Source of the DNA: JBBRLA01 sp038231615
Lineage (GTDB): Bacteria; Myxococcota_A; Polyangia; Palsa-1104; JAEUJZ01
Assembly: GCA_038231615.1 (NCBI GenBank)
Contig: JBBRLA010000070.1
Coordinates: 1-20,012, forward strand
Reading direction: 5' to 3'
DNA length: 20,012 bases
Shown: positions 1 to 6,951 of the stretch, in pieces
Layout of the letters: every line of letters starts with the position of its first letter
Numbering within the stretch: position 1 is the first letter of the stretch
Notes under the pieces: generated by a model
Told to the model about the DNA's origin: nothing
Database searches by the model: none
Seen by the model: the letters and a program-made list of their open reading frames with translations, nothing else
Translations under genes and position numbers: made by a program

Positions 1-115
1 AGGACTCCGGCGACTCCACCGAAAGGTCCAGCCCCTGTTCGATGAGCGCGGTGCCGACACCGCCATCCCACAGCAGAGGAACAGGGCCCCCTCGTATGCG
101 CAGATTCAGGTCCAT
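1..115 (-). CDS. Homocysteine S-methyltransferase-like protein, N-terminal fragment (runs off window)
   Basis: Only the first 38 codons or so are in the window. Read on the minus strand from an ATG at 115, the protein contains LLWDGGVGTALIEQGLDLS followed by an ESPE motif. The DGGxGT-x-L signature near the N-terminus is typical of the homocysteine S-methyltransferase (Hcy) domain family, which moves a methyl group from a donor to homocysteine or selenohomocysteine in the cytoplasm. The zinc-binding cysteines of the family lie far downstream and cannot be checked. A TATACT box sits about 11 bases upstream of the ATG, so the leader would be very short. The gene is divergent from the 208-9777 block. 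It could instead be the N-terminus of a MetH-type or bifunctional Hcy/MTHF-reductase protein. Confidence 0.6.
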   Translation of the reverse strand, partial: MDLNLRIRGGPVPLLWDGGVGTALIEQGLDLSVESPES

Positions 116-207
116 TGCGCATGACAGTATACATGAGGGCCTGGCTGATTCGAGGTGTGTTTGGGTCGGACCATTCGTCCTGTTGCAGCATGGGGGTGTG
201 AGGGGGT
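116..207. promoter_or_regulatory. Divergent intergenic spacer with possible promoter
   Basis: This 92-base gap separates two divergent genes and so should hold promoters for both. The clearest -10-like element is TATACT on the minus strand (bases 126-131), 11 bases before the ATG at 115; no convincing TTGACA box is seen at the expected distance. On the plus strand a purine-rich GAGGGGGT lies just before the ATG at 208 and can act as its ribosome binding site. The promoter assignment is by eye only. Confidence 0.3.
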
Positions 208-1341
208 ATGGATCGAAAGGCCGGGGCGTGCGTTGATTCGTTCATGAGACGAATTCTCGTCATGGATGATCATCGGGGTTTTCATCTGGCGGTGGGGCGG
301 GCGGTGCTGGCCGGGGGGGCGCTGGCGCTCCTGGGTTCGCTCTTCGCCGTGCCTGAGTGGGGGCGCGGGCTTTTCGCCGTGCTGCTCCTGTGCCCGGCGA
401 TCGCGCCGCCGCGGACCTTCAGGCAGGGGGCCTGGGTGCTGCTCTGCGCCCTGCTGGCCGGGGGAGCGACGGCGATGGGGGCGCAGGCCCCGATCCTGTC
501 CAGCGTCGCCTTCTCCTTGTGCCTGGGCCTGGGCCTGGCGCATACCAGCGACGGGCCGCGCTGGCAGAAGGCGCTGACGGGGGTATCCGGCTTCCTGCTC
601 TGCCTGGGAGGGAGCCGGCTGCCCCAGGCGCTGGCCGGGCAGGATGGGTTGCAGGCGTTGCCGGGGCAGGTGGCGGTGCTGCTGGGTGGGATGGGCATGG
701 GGCTCATCGTCGGCAGCGCGGCGGTGGTGCGGCGATTGCGGGTACAGGTCGAGGCGGTCGGGCAATCACCGCGGCGCTTGGCGCTTAGCGAGCGTGAGCT
801 GCTGGCGCTGCTGCCGGCACCGGCCACCGCGGATCGACCCGACGATGAAATCGCGCGCCTCTTGCGGCAGTCAGTGGCGACCTACAAGGAGGCGGCCGAG
901 GCCCTTTCCGAGCACCCGGCGGCGCCGGCGGCGGCGGAGGACCTGGTCAAGCGGATCGTGCGCTTCGGCAAGCGCTGGCGCGAGATCGAGGCGCAGGCGA
1001 ACAAGAGCGATCCGGCGGAGCTGTCCGCCCGCATGGAGGACCTGCGCCGCCGGCAGGAGTCGACCTCCGATGAGCAGGCACAAGCCGAATACGAATGGGC
1101 GCGGATGGCGCTCGCGGCGCAGCTCTCGTATCTGACTGAAATCGCCGATGGCCGGGAGCGCGCCGTGGCCCGGCTGCACCACCAGGTGGCGACGCTGGAG
1201 CGCCTGCGCCTGGCGGCAGTGCGCCTCCGGTCGGCGGACGCCACCCGAATGGGCGAGGAGCTGCGCGCGGTGATCGAGGACCTGTCCCGTGCAGGCCGGG
1301 ACCTGGATTCAGACGCCGAGGCCCTGGCCGAGGTGTATTAG
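208..1341 (+). CDS. Polytopic membrane protein with long helical C-terminal domain, function unknown
   Basis: This 377-residue protein is not one I recognise with certainty. Residues about 27-175 hold five to six hydrophobic segments (roughly 27-48, 52-67, 74-92, 96-112, 121-137, 153-175). Residues about 176-377 are charged, helical and coiled-coil-like, with many Glu, Arg and Ala and no cysteines. A half-FUSC-type transporter (six helices plus a helical cytoplasmic domain) has a similar outline, but no diagnostic motif was found. The ATG at 208 is chosen because GAGGGGGT stands just upstream; internal ATGs at 244 and 262 lack a Shine-Dalgarno sequence. The gene leads the plus-strand block but is separated from the next gene by 68 bases containing a hairpin, so it may be a separate transcription unit. 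Confidence 0.65.
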   Translation: MDRKAGACVDSFMRRILVMDDHRGFHLAVGRAVLAGGALALLGSLFAVPEWGRGLFAVLLLCPAIAPPRTFRQGAWVLLCALLAGGATAMGAQAPILSSVAFSLCLGLGLAHTSDGPRWQKALTGVSGFLLCLGGSRLPQALAGQDGLQALPGQVAVLLGGMGMGLIVGSAAVVRRLRVQVEAVGQSPRRLALSERELLALLPAPATADRPDDEIARLLRQSVATYKEAAEALSEHPAAPAAAEDLVKRIVRFGKRWREIEAQANKSDPAELSARMEDLRRRQESTSDEQAQAEYEWARMALAAQLSYLTEIADGRERAVARLHHQVATLERLRLAAVRLRSADATRMGEELRAVIEDLSRAGRDLDSDAEALAEVY

Positions 1342-1365
1342 AAGAAGTCCAAGCCAGAGAGGCGA

Positions 1366-1393
1366 AACCCAGATCTGAAACTGGATCTGGTTT
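1366..1393 (+). terminator. Hairpin between the membrane protein and dehydrogenase genes
   Basis: CCAGATC (1369-1375) pairs with GATCTGG (1384-1390) around the loop TGAAACTG, and flanking A and T bases extend the stem. The sequence after it is TTTATC, only a short T stretch, so this is a weak intrinsic terminator or an attenuator. It lies 17 bases before the next start codon. Confidence 0.4.
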
Positions 1394-1409
1394 ATCATGA
1401 AAGGCAGGC

Positions 1410-2207
1410 ATGCCCCGTCCCCCCACCACGGTGCTGATCACTGGCGCCGGCAGTGGGCTGGGGCAGGGCCTTGCGCGGCACTTCGCGGGGCAGGGGGCAC
1501 AGGTGCTCACCGCGACCCGGCTCCCGGCCAGCCCCTCCGCCCTATCGACGGGGGCCTCCGCCTTATCGGCGGGTTCCGCCGTCCGTTCGACGGTGCCTTC
1601 CGCCGGTTCGATGGGAGTGGGGCTTACCTACCTTGGGCCGGGGCCGTTCTCTCTCTCGCTGGACGTGGCCTCGGACACGAGCCTTCTGCTTCTTTCGCAA
1701 CGCCTGCGCAGCTCCGATCTTTCAATCGATCTGTTCATCAACCTGGCCAACGTCCGGCAGATCGTCGGTCTCGATCGCCTCGACCTGACGAAAACCGCCC
1801 GGCGCGGTCCACCCCTGTCCTTCGAGATCCTGGCGTTGCTGCGGGTGGCGTATGCCATCCTCGATCGCCTGGCGGAAGGGGTGCGAGTGATCTGCGTGGC
1901 CACCTCGCCGGAGACCGCGGGGGACTTCGGCAGTCTCTCACAGCCGCCGCGGGTGTCGCCCAGCGGCCTTCATGCGGGGCTGCGCGCCCTGGCCGCCGAG
2001 CTGCTCTCCCGCCGGGGGCTGGTCGCGGTGATCTATCCCGATTTGGGCCAGGCCCCCAATGCCCACGAAAATCCAGGCGCCCCACAGGCCCCCGGCATCG
2101 TCGAGCGCCTCGCCTGGATCGCCGCCACCGTCGAGCAGCTCTGCCTGGCCACACCCCCGGTGCCGCCGCGGCCCCTTTACATCGGCCGCCGCGCCCCCTC
2201 TTGCTGA
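1410..2207 (+). CDS. Degenerate short-chain dehydrogenase/reductase (SDR) homologue with in-frame repeat insert
   Basis: The N-terminus has beta-strand VLITG followed by TGAGSGLG (residues 11-18), the TGxxxGxG cofactor loop of classical SDRs. INLANV (110-115) sits where the NNAG motif is expected, and a LRALAAELL segment (191-199) matches the helix after the active site. The catalytic YxxxK should lie just before that helix, but the sequence there is PPRVSPSGLHAG, with neither Tyr nor Lys in register, so oxidoreductase activity is doubtful. Residues 43-70 form four 7-residue repeats encoded by a 21-bp tandem repeat, placed after the second beta-strand. Length (265) is normal for the family. 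It may be a binding or scaffold protein, or a decaying gene. An ATG at 1397 is in another frame. The barrel gene follows 76 bases later. Confidence 0.7.
   Translation: MPRPPTTVLITGAGSGLGQGLARHFAGQGAQVLTATRLPASPSALSTGASALSAGSAVRSTVPSAGSMGVGLTYLGPGPFSLSLDVASDTSLLLLSQRLRSSDLSIDLFINLANVRQIVGLDRLDLTKTARRGPPLSFEILALLRVAYAILDRLAEGVRVICVATSPETAGDFGSLSQPPRVSPSGLHAGLRALAAELLSRRGLVAVIYPDLGQAPNAHENPGAPQAPGIVERLAWIAATVEQLCLATPPVPPRPLYIGRRAPSC
1536..1619 (+). repeat. 21-bp tandem repeat, four degenerate units, inside the dehydrogenase gene
   Basis: Units begin at 1536, 1557, 1578 and 1599, each built around TATCGACGGG or a variant with a TCCGCC flank. The period is exactly seven codons, giving SALSTGA, SALSAGS, AVRSTVP and SAGSMGV. 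The third and fourth units are more diverged. The core resembles the junction between two 33-bp repeat units elsewhere in the window (CTATAGATGGACGG), so it may be a shorter relative. Confidence 0.7.
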
Positions 2208-2283
2208 CCGCTGTGCAAACATTTCCTGCGCTGCCGCACCGAGTCCGCTGGCACCTTCGTCATTCGGTGCTACCCTGCTTCCC

Positions 2284-3687
2284 GTGCGTCTGTGCCTCAA
2301 GGACCCAAGACCTGGTTTGCGCCACCCCGTGTGGGCGCTCTTCATTTTGTTCTCCACGCTCGCTCTCGTCGAGCCGCTGCCGGCCCGCGCGCGGAACCTC
2401 TGGCAGATCGGCCTGGGCGTCTCCGCAGGCTACAACAGCCAGGTGTTCCAGCCGCTGAAAGACGGCCCCTCGTTTTCTGCGCTGACGCTCTCGGTCAGCC
2501 CGTGGCTGGTGCTGGGCACCGAGACCGGCCGCATCTCCGAGCTAATCCGCTATCAGCTCTACCTCGACGGCATTTTCCCGGTGACCGGGCCCGCCGATCC
2601 GGCGTTCTCGTACCAGAACTTCTTCGATTCGCAGACCCGCCTGGACCTGACCGCGCGGCTGACCTTTACCCTCGGGGTGCAGGCGACCCAGGGGAAGATC
2701 AACAGCTTTGCCCAGACCCAGAACCCCTCCACCGAGGCCATCCAGGGGATCAACCAGACCGTCACCGACTTCATTTCCGTCGGCGCCTCGTCGCTGATGC
2801 TGTGGGAGCCTTCGGCACGGATCAAGGTCACCCAGCCGATCCACTTCCGCACTTTCATCCCCTACGGGCAGGACGATTCCACCCCCAACGGACAGGCCGG
2901 GTTCACCCAGAGCAGCCAGAGCTACACCCTCGACGCCGGGGTGGGCATCGACCGCCTGTGGGCGCGTACCTCATTAGGCAGTGAACTCCTCATTGGCTGG
3001 TTCCTGCCGCAGCGCGGCGCCCCCGATCCGACCGGCGCCCCCGCCCCCGATCGATCGGTGGTGACGGCCCAGCTCATTGTGCGCGGCACCGCCGAACTGG
3101 CCCCCCGCTGGCACCTGGAGGGCCATGCCGGCGTCTTCGTGGCCACCCAGGCCAGCCACTTCCTGCAAGGCGACCTGCCGCCAATCCCGCCGAACCTGCC
3201 GGGCGACATGCCCACGGTTCTGTCCGCCACCCTGGTCAGCCCCATCGGCGGCGCCGAGTTGCGCTATCAGTTCCCCGGTGCCATCGAGGCCGGGCTCGGG
3301 CTTTCCTACCTCCACTCGGCCACCGGCGAGGTGTTCCTGGGCGGCCTGACCGTCAGCGATGCGGCGACCCTGCGAGGCTTCATACCCCTGCCAAGGCGCG
3401 TGCTGCTAGCGGCCTCCGGTGGCTACCGTCACTCGAACCTGGCCCAAAGCGGCGGGTTCGGCGGCCTTTCCAGCGCCGGCAACAGCGAGTATCACCTGTT
3501 CCAGGGCGACGCGGCGGTGACCTTTGCCGCCAAGGACTGGATGATCTTCTCCGTCCGCTACAGCTATCTTTACCAGTACGTCCCCCCGGCAGACGTCGGC
3601 GCCCCCGGCACGTTGCAGCTCGCCAGCTTCGATCGGCACCTGGCGATCGTCGGCGTCGCCTTCACCTATCCCTCGGTCGTGCGGTAG
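2284..3687 (+). CDS. Outer-membrane beta-barrel protein of an exopolysaccharide cluster
   Basis: This protein has about 467 residues. The GTG at 2284 is preferred because the product then starts with a short basic region and a hydrophobic stretch (VWALFILFSTLALVEPL) ending in PARARA-like cleavage residues; no strong ribosome binding site is visible, and a GTG at 2329 is an alternative. The mature part is a long series of alternating polar/hydrophobic strands with frequent aromatic residues, as in large barrels, ending in a short strand near IVGVAFTYPSVVR. No POTRA, TonB-box or OPX domain is seen. Barrels of this size encoded beside Wzz and deacetylase genes include the exosortase-system porin-like proteins and the Wzp porins that partner short OPX proteins in Myxococcus. 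By context it is likely the outer-membrane channel for the polymer, which is inference. It ends two bases before the glycosyltransferase ATG. Confidence 0.7.
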   Translation: MRLCLKDPRPGLRHPVWALFILFSTLALVEPLPARARNLWQIGLGVSAGYNSQVFQPLKDGPSFSALTLSVSPWLVLGTETGRISELIRYQLYLDGIFPVTGPADPAFSYQNFFDSQTRLDLTARLTFTLGVQATQGKINSFAQTQNPSTEAIQGINQTVTDFISVGASSLMLWEPSARIKVTQPIHFRTFIPYGQDDSTPNGQAGFTQSSQSYTLDAGVGIDRLWARTSLGSELLIGWFLPQRGAPDPTGAPAPDRSVVTAQLIVRGTAELAPRWHLEGHAGVFVATQASHFLQGDLPPIPPNLPGDMPTVLSATLVSPIGGAELRYQFPGAIEAGLGLSYLHSATGEVFLGGLTVSDAATLRGFIPLPRRVLLAASGGYRHSNLAQSGGFGGLSSAGNSEYHLFQGDAAVTFAAKDWMIFSVRYSYLYQYVPPADVGAPGTLQLASFDRHLAIVGVAFTYPSVVR

Positions 3688-3689
3688 CG

Positions 3690-4925
3690 ATGGCGAACGC
3701 CGCGAAAGAGGCGCCCCTGCGGGTGCTCATCGCCACCAAGATCTTCCCCAACCAGGCCGCGCCCGGGTGGGCCCCCTTCAACCGTCAGCAGTTCGCCGCG
3801 CTCTCGCGGCTTCCGGGGGTGAAGGTGGTGGATGTGCTGGCCACCCTGCCGTACTTCCCCGGCGTCGGCCTTCTGGGCGCGCGATCGCTGGCGGCGGGCC
3901 TGACCGCCGTTCCCGCCACCGAGTGCATCGATGGCCTGCCGGTGCGCCACCCGCGGACCCTGTACCTGCCGCGCATCGACCACGGCCTGTCCGGGGTGCT
4001 TCATGCCGCCTCCCTGCTGCCGCACCTTCTGTGCTACCGCGGGCGGGTGGACGTGATGCTGGCGGCGTGGGCCTACCCCGACGGGTGCGCCGCGGTGGCG
4101 CTTTCGCGGCTTCTGGGGGTGAAGGTGGTGGTCAAGCTCCACGGCAGCGACATCAACGTCCTGTCTGAGCGCCTCGGGCCCCGGCTGGCCATGCAGGCGC
4201 TTTTGCCCCGGGCGGCGCGCATCGTATCGGTGAGCCAAGCCCTGGCCGATCGGGTGGTCGGGCTGGGGGTTCCCCGGGACCGCATCGACGTGGTACGAAA
4301 CGGCGTGGACGGGACCCTCTTTTACCCGCGGGAGCAGGGCGCGGCGCGGCGCGAGCTGGGTCTTTTAGCTCCCCATGCGCCCACGGTGGTCTGCATCAGC
4401 CGCCTTCAGCGAGACAAGGGCGTGCTCGATCTACTGGAGGCGTTCGCGCTTTTGCGTGCCTCTCGCCCCGAGGCGCGCCTTTGTCTGGTGGGCGGGGGCG
4501 AGGCCGCGGGGGCCTGCGCCGATCGGGCGGCGCGGGACGACCTGCGCGGGGCGGTGCATCTGGCCGGGGCGGTGCCCCTGTCAAAGGTGCCGTGCTACCT
4601 GGCGGCGGCGGACGTGGTGGTCATGCCAAGCTTTGCCGAGGGCCTGCCCAACACCGTACTGGAGGCCCACGCCTGCGGGCGCAAGGTCGTCTCCACCGAC
4701 GTTGGCGGCGTCGGCGAGGTGATCACCGAACCCGTGCTGGGGGCCCTGTGCCCGCCCCGGCAGCCACGGGCGCTGGCTGCGGCCCTGCTGCTGGCCCTGC
4801 ACAGCCCCTCAGACCCGCACCGCATCGCCGCCCTCCACGCCGTCGCCGTGGGGACCTGGCACTACAGTGCGGGGAAACTACTTGCATCCTTGCGGCATGC
4901 CATGAGAGAGGAACCAGATGTCTAA
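3690..4925 (+). CDS. Glycosyltransferase family 4 (GT-B fold)
   Basis: At 411 residues this is the usual size for a GT4 enzyme, which transfers a sugar from a nucleotide-sugar donor to a lipid-linked or growing glycan at the cytoplasmic membrane face. The N-terminal Rossmann half begins RVLIATKIFP (11-20) and contains KLHGSD (149-154), the acceptor-side motif. The C-terminal half has ISRLQRDKGV (236-245), VGGG (267-270) and the EX7E signature EGLPNTVLE (317-325), whose first Glu and surrounding residues bind the donor sugar. No signal peptide or transmembrane segment is seen. The start follows the barrel gene stop by two bases, and its last 8 bases overlap the deacetylase start, so translational coupling is likely. 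The sugar specificity cannot be read from sequence. Confidence 0.92.
   Translation: MANAAKEAPLRVLIATKIFPNQAAPGWAPFNRQQFAALSRLPGVKVVDVLATLPYFPGVGLLGARSLAAGLTAVPATECIDGLPVRHPRTLYLPRIDHGLSGVLHAASLLPHLLCYRGRVDVMLAAWAYPDGCAAVALSRLLGVKVVVKLHGSDINVLSERLGPRLAMQALLPRAARIVSVSQALADRVVGLGVPRDRIDVVRNGVDGTLFYPREQGAARRELGLLAPHAPTVVCISRLQRDKGVLDLLEAFALLRASRPEARLCLVGGGEAAGACADRAARDDLRGAVHLAGAVPLSKVPCYLAAADVVVMPSFAEGLPNTVLEAHACGRKVVSTDVGGVGEVITEPVLGALCPPRQPRALAAALLLALHSPSDPHRIAALHAVAVGTWHYSAGKLLASLRHAMREEPDV
3798..3831 (+). repeat. 34-bp intragenic direct repeat, copy 1
   Basis: The segment GCGCTCTCGCGGCTTC followed by a GGGGGTGAAGGTGGTGG block matches bases 4098-4131 at 32 of 34 positions by hand count. The copies start exactly 300 bases (100 codons) apart and encode ALSRLPGVKVV and ALSRLLGVKVV in the same glycosyltransferase gene. 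Confidence 0.75.
4098..4131 (+). repeat. 34-bp intragenic direct repeat, copy 2
   Basis: This is the second copy of the repeat at 3798-3831, in the same reading frame. It encodes the strand that leads into the KLHGSD motif of the glycosyltransferase. Confidence 0.75.
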
Positions 4926-5796
4926 TCCCTCGCAGATCGGAAGCACCCGGGACTTCCATGCTGGTGAGCCCGCTCGCGGCCCAAGCTCCAGCTCAGGCCC
5001 AGGTCACAGGGAGAGCGGCGACGAGGGCGCACCTCACCCCGCCGGGCCGCGGGCGCCGCGGTCCATGAACGAACGGCGCTCCCCTGCGCTGCGCGCCATC
5101 GACAGTCACCCCGATCACGGGCATAATGAACCGTCAGGGACCTTGCAATATTTCAAGAAACTGATCAAATCCACCCTGCTGCCTGCGCTGGTGCCGCAGC
5201 GGCTGGTCGTGCTGCGCGGGTCCGCCCGGGACAACCAGGTTGCCCTGACCTTCGACGATGGCCCCGACCGGCTGACCGGGCGCTACCTGGACCTTCTCGA
5301 CCGGCTCGCCGTGCGCGCCACCTTTTTCCTGATCGGCAAGCAGATCGAGCCGGACCCCCGCATGATCAACGAGTACCTGTGCCGCGGCCACGAGGTCGCC
5401 TCCCACGGCCACAGCCACCGCAAGTTTCCCACCCTGTCCTCCGCTGAACTGCGCGACGAGTTGCGCCGCACCTCCGCCCTTTTACCCCCGGCCGTCGGCA
5501 TGCAGCTCGTGCGGCCACCCCACGGGGCGGTCTCGGCGCGTAGCGTGGCGTCGTGCGCCTTCTTTGGCTTCAGCACGGTGATGTGGTCCCTGAACTCGAT
5601 GGACTACAAGCTGCGCGATGGGCGCGGGGTGGCGGCGCAGATCTCCTCGCAGCCGGTGTCGGGCGGGGAGATCATCCTTCTGCACGAGGGGCAGGAATGG
5701 ACCTTATCCGCCCTGCCGCTCATCGTCGAGTCCCTGCGCCAGCGCGGCTTCACCCTTTCGACCGTGGGTGACATGCTGAAGCGGCGCCCGCGCTAG
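4918..5796 (+). CDS. Polysaccharide deacetylase (NodB homology domain, CE4 family)
   Basis: The 292-residue product is a metal-dependent CE4 esterase that removes N- or O-acetyl groups from a polysaccharide. NodB motifs are in order: TFDDGP (111-116; D113 catalytic base, D114 metal ligand), SHGHSH (162-167; H163 and H167 as metal ligands), RPPHG (199-203; His replaces the common Tyr), MWSLNSMD (222-229) and LLHEG (254-258; catalytic His). Residues 1-75 are a low-complexity Pro/Ser/Gly/Arg extension that includes a copy of the 33-bp dispersed repeat. AGAGAGGAACC just before ATG 4918 is a good ribosome binding site; an in-frame ATG at 5065 would skip part of the extension. No clear signal peptide is seen, so a cytoplasmic or non-classically exported enzyme is possible. 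The gene overlaps the glycosyltransferase by 8 bases. Confidence 0.9.
   Translation: MSNPSQIGSTRDFHAGEPARGPSSSSGPGHRESGDEGAPHPAGPRAPRSMNERRSPALRAIDSHPDHGHNEPSGTLQYFKKLIKSTLLPALVPQRLVVLRGSARDNQVALTFDDGPDRLTGRYLDLLDRLAVRATFFLIGKQIEPDPRMINEYLCRGHEVASHGHSHRKFPTLSSAELRDELRRTSALLPPAVGMQLVRPPHGAVSARSVASCAFFGFSTVMWSLNSMDYKLRDGRGVAAQISSQPVSGGEIILLHEGQEWTLSALPLIVESLRQRGFTLSTVGDMLKRRPR
5068..5100 (+). repeat. 33-bp dispersed repeat, single copy in the deacetylase gene
   Basis: AACGGCGCTCCCCTGCGCTG and the following GCGCCATC match the unit at 13734-13766 at 25 of 33 positions by hand count, in the same plus-strand orientation. Here it is translated as NERRSPALRAI within the low-complexity N-terminus. 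Confidence 0.6.
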
Positions 5797-5814
5797 CGTC
5801 CCCGGAGCCGGTCG

Positions 5815-6951
5815 GTGCGAAAAAGCAAGCCCATAGCCCCGCCCCCGCGCAAGAATACGGCGGAGTGGACCGGCAACGAGCCCGGGTGGCAGGAGTTCGT
5901 CATCGAGGTGCGGCGCCTTTTCCGGCGCAACCGCCGCCATCCGCTGCCCCTTTTGGCCATCGTCCTGTGCACGACCCTCTTCGGCCTGTGGCGCGGCTAC
6001 ACCCGGCAGCCGAGCTACGAGGCGCGCATCGCCCTGCGCCTGACGGAGAACGACGTGGTGGCCGGCGCCGCGCCGCGCCCGGTGGCCGAGCTGAGGGAGT
6101 GGGTCGCCGATGTCGCATTATCGGATGGGCGACTGAGCAAAATATTGGATCGCTTCCAGATGTATCCGCAGATGCGCGCCCGGGGGCTGGATCAGGCGGT
6201 GGAGGCGTTGCGAGACGACCTGACGGTGGAGGTGTGGCGCAACGAGTTCCTCGACAACGAGGAGTCGGGCCTCATCGGGCGGGCGGCCCGGGTGGCGCTG
6301 AGCTTCCGGCATCCCGATCCCGACGTGGCCTTCGGCGTGGTCTCGGCCCTGGCGGAAGCCACCGTGGACGAACAGCGGCGCATGCGGCGGGCACAGGCGG
6401 AGTACCTGGCCCTGGGCCTGTCCCCAGCGGTGGAGGCGGCCCGGGAGGAGATCCACCGGTTGCGCCTGAAGAAGCCGTCCTCCGATAGCACGCAGCGCAG
6501 CGCAGTGCCGTCCTCCGATAACACGCAGCGCAGCGCAGTGCTGTCCATCGACAGCCCGCCGCTCTTGTTGATGAATACCCCGGGTGCATTCAAGGACTCC
6601 GACGAGATCGAGTTCTGGGAGCGGCGCATCTCAGAGCTGACCCGGCAGAAAGAAGAGGCCGAGCTGCGGATTGCGGCGGAGCGGCTGGACCTGGGGCTGA
6701 AATCGGACATCATTGATACTGTGCAGCCTCGCGTACGCCCCTACAAGTTGCGCTGGAGCGTGCTGGGCGCGCTGATTGGCTTCCTGTGCGGGATGCTTTT
6801 GGGCGGCGTGACCATCAAGGCCTTTGACCGCCGCATCTATGACGCCGACGACCTGCGCCGCCTGGGCTATCCGGTCTGCGGCGTCCTCCCCACCTACCCC
6901 GGCGACGGCGTCGGCAGCATGAAGAGCCGTGTTAGGATGACCGCCCGATGA
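5815..6951 (+). CDS. Wzz-type polysaccharide co-polymerase (chain-length determinant), first of two
   Basis: At 378 residues, the product has an N-terminal membrane segment (about 42-60, PLPLLAIVLCTTLFGLW) followed by YEARIALRLTEND, the typical start of the Wzz periplasmic domain. A helical periplasmic region follows, and then a second membrane segment (about 312-333, WSVLGALIGFLCGMLLGGV). Such proteins form inner-membrane rings that set polymer length and hand it to the export channel. No kinase domain is attached. Residues about 219-247 (SSDSTQRSAVP and variants) are encoded by the 33-bp repeat and interrupt the helical region. The start is a GTG at 5815, chosen because no ATG occurs until well past the first membrane segment. 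It ends in an ATGA overlap with the next gene. Confidence 0.82.
   Translation: MRKSKPIAPPPRKNTAEWTGNEPGWQEFVIEVRRLFRRNRRHPLPLLAIVLCTTLFGLWRGYTRQPSYEARIALRLTENDVVAGAAPRPVAELREWVADVALSDGRLSKILDRFQMYPQMRARGLDQAVEALRDDLTVEVWRNEFLDNEESGLIGRAARVALSFRHPDPDVAFGVVSALAEATVDEQRRMRRAQAEYLALGLSPAVEAAREEIHRLRLKKPSSDSTQRSAVPSSDNTQRSAVLSIDSPPLLLMNTPGAFKDSDEIEFWERRISELTRQKEEAELRIAAERLDLGLKSDIIDTVQPRVRPYKLRWSVLGALIGFLCGMLLGGVTIKAFDRRIYDADDLRRLGYPVCGVLPTYPGDGVGSMKSRVRMTAR
6475..6564 (-). repeat. 33-bp dispersed repeat, two full units plus partial units, in-frame in the first Wzz gene
   Basis: Full units lie at 6484-6516 and 6517-6549, with partial units on both sides (6475-6483 and 6550-6564). Each has CGCAGCGCAGCGCAGTGC followed by a GTCC block. 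The reverse complement matches the unit at 13734-13766 at 24 of 33 positions by hand count. The unit is 11 codons, so copy-number change keeps the frame. Confidence 0.8.

Noticed and set aside
2225..2250. CTGCGCTGC in the spacer before the barrel gene as a further copy of the 33-bp repeat
   Set aside because: Only about nine contiguous bases match; the rest of the unit cannot be aligned.
2059..2283. N-terminal extension of the barrel protein back to an ATG at 2059
   Set aside because: It overlaps the dehydrogenase gene, is Pro/Ser/Ala-rich noise, and would bury the signal peptide 75 residues inside the protein.
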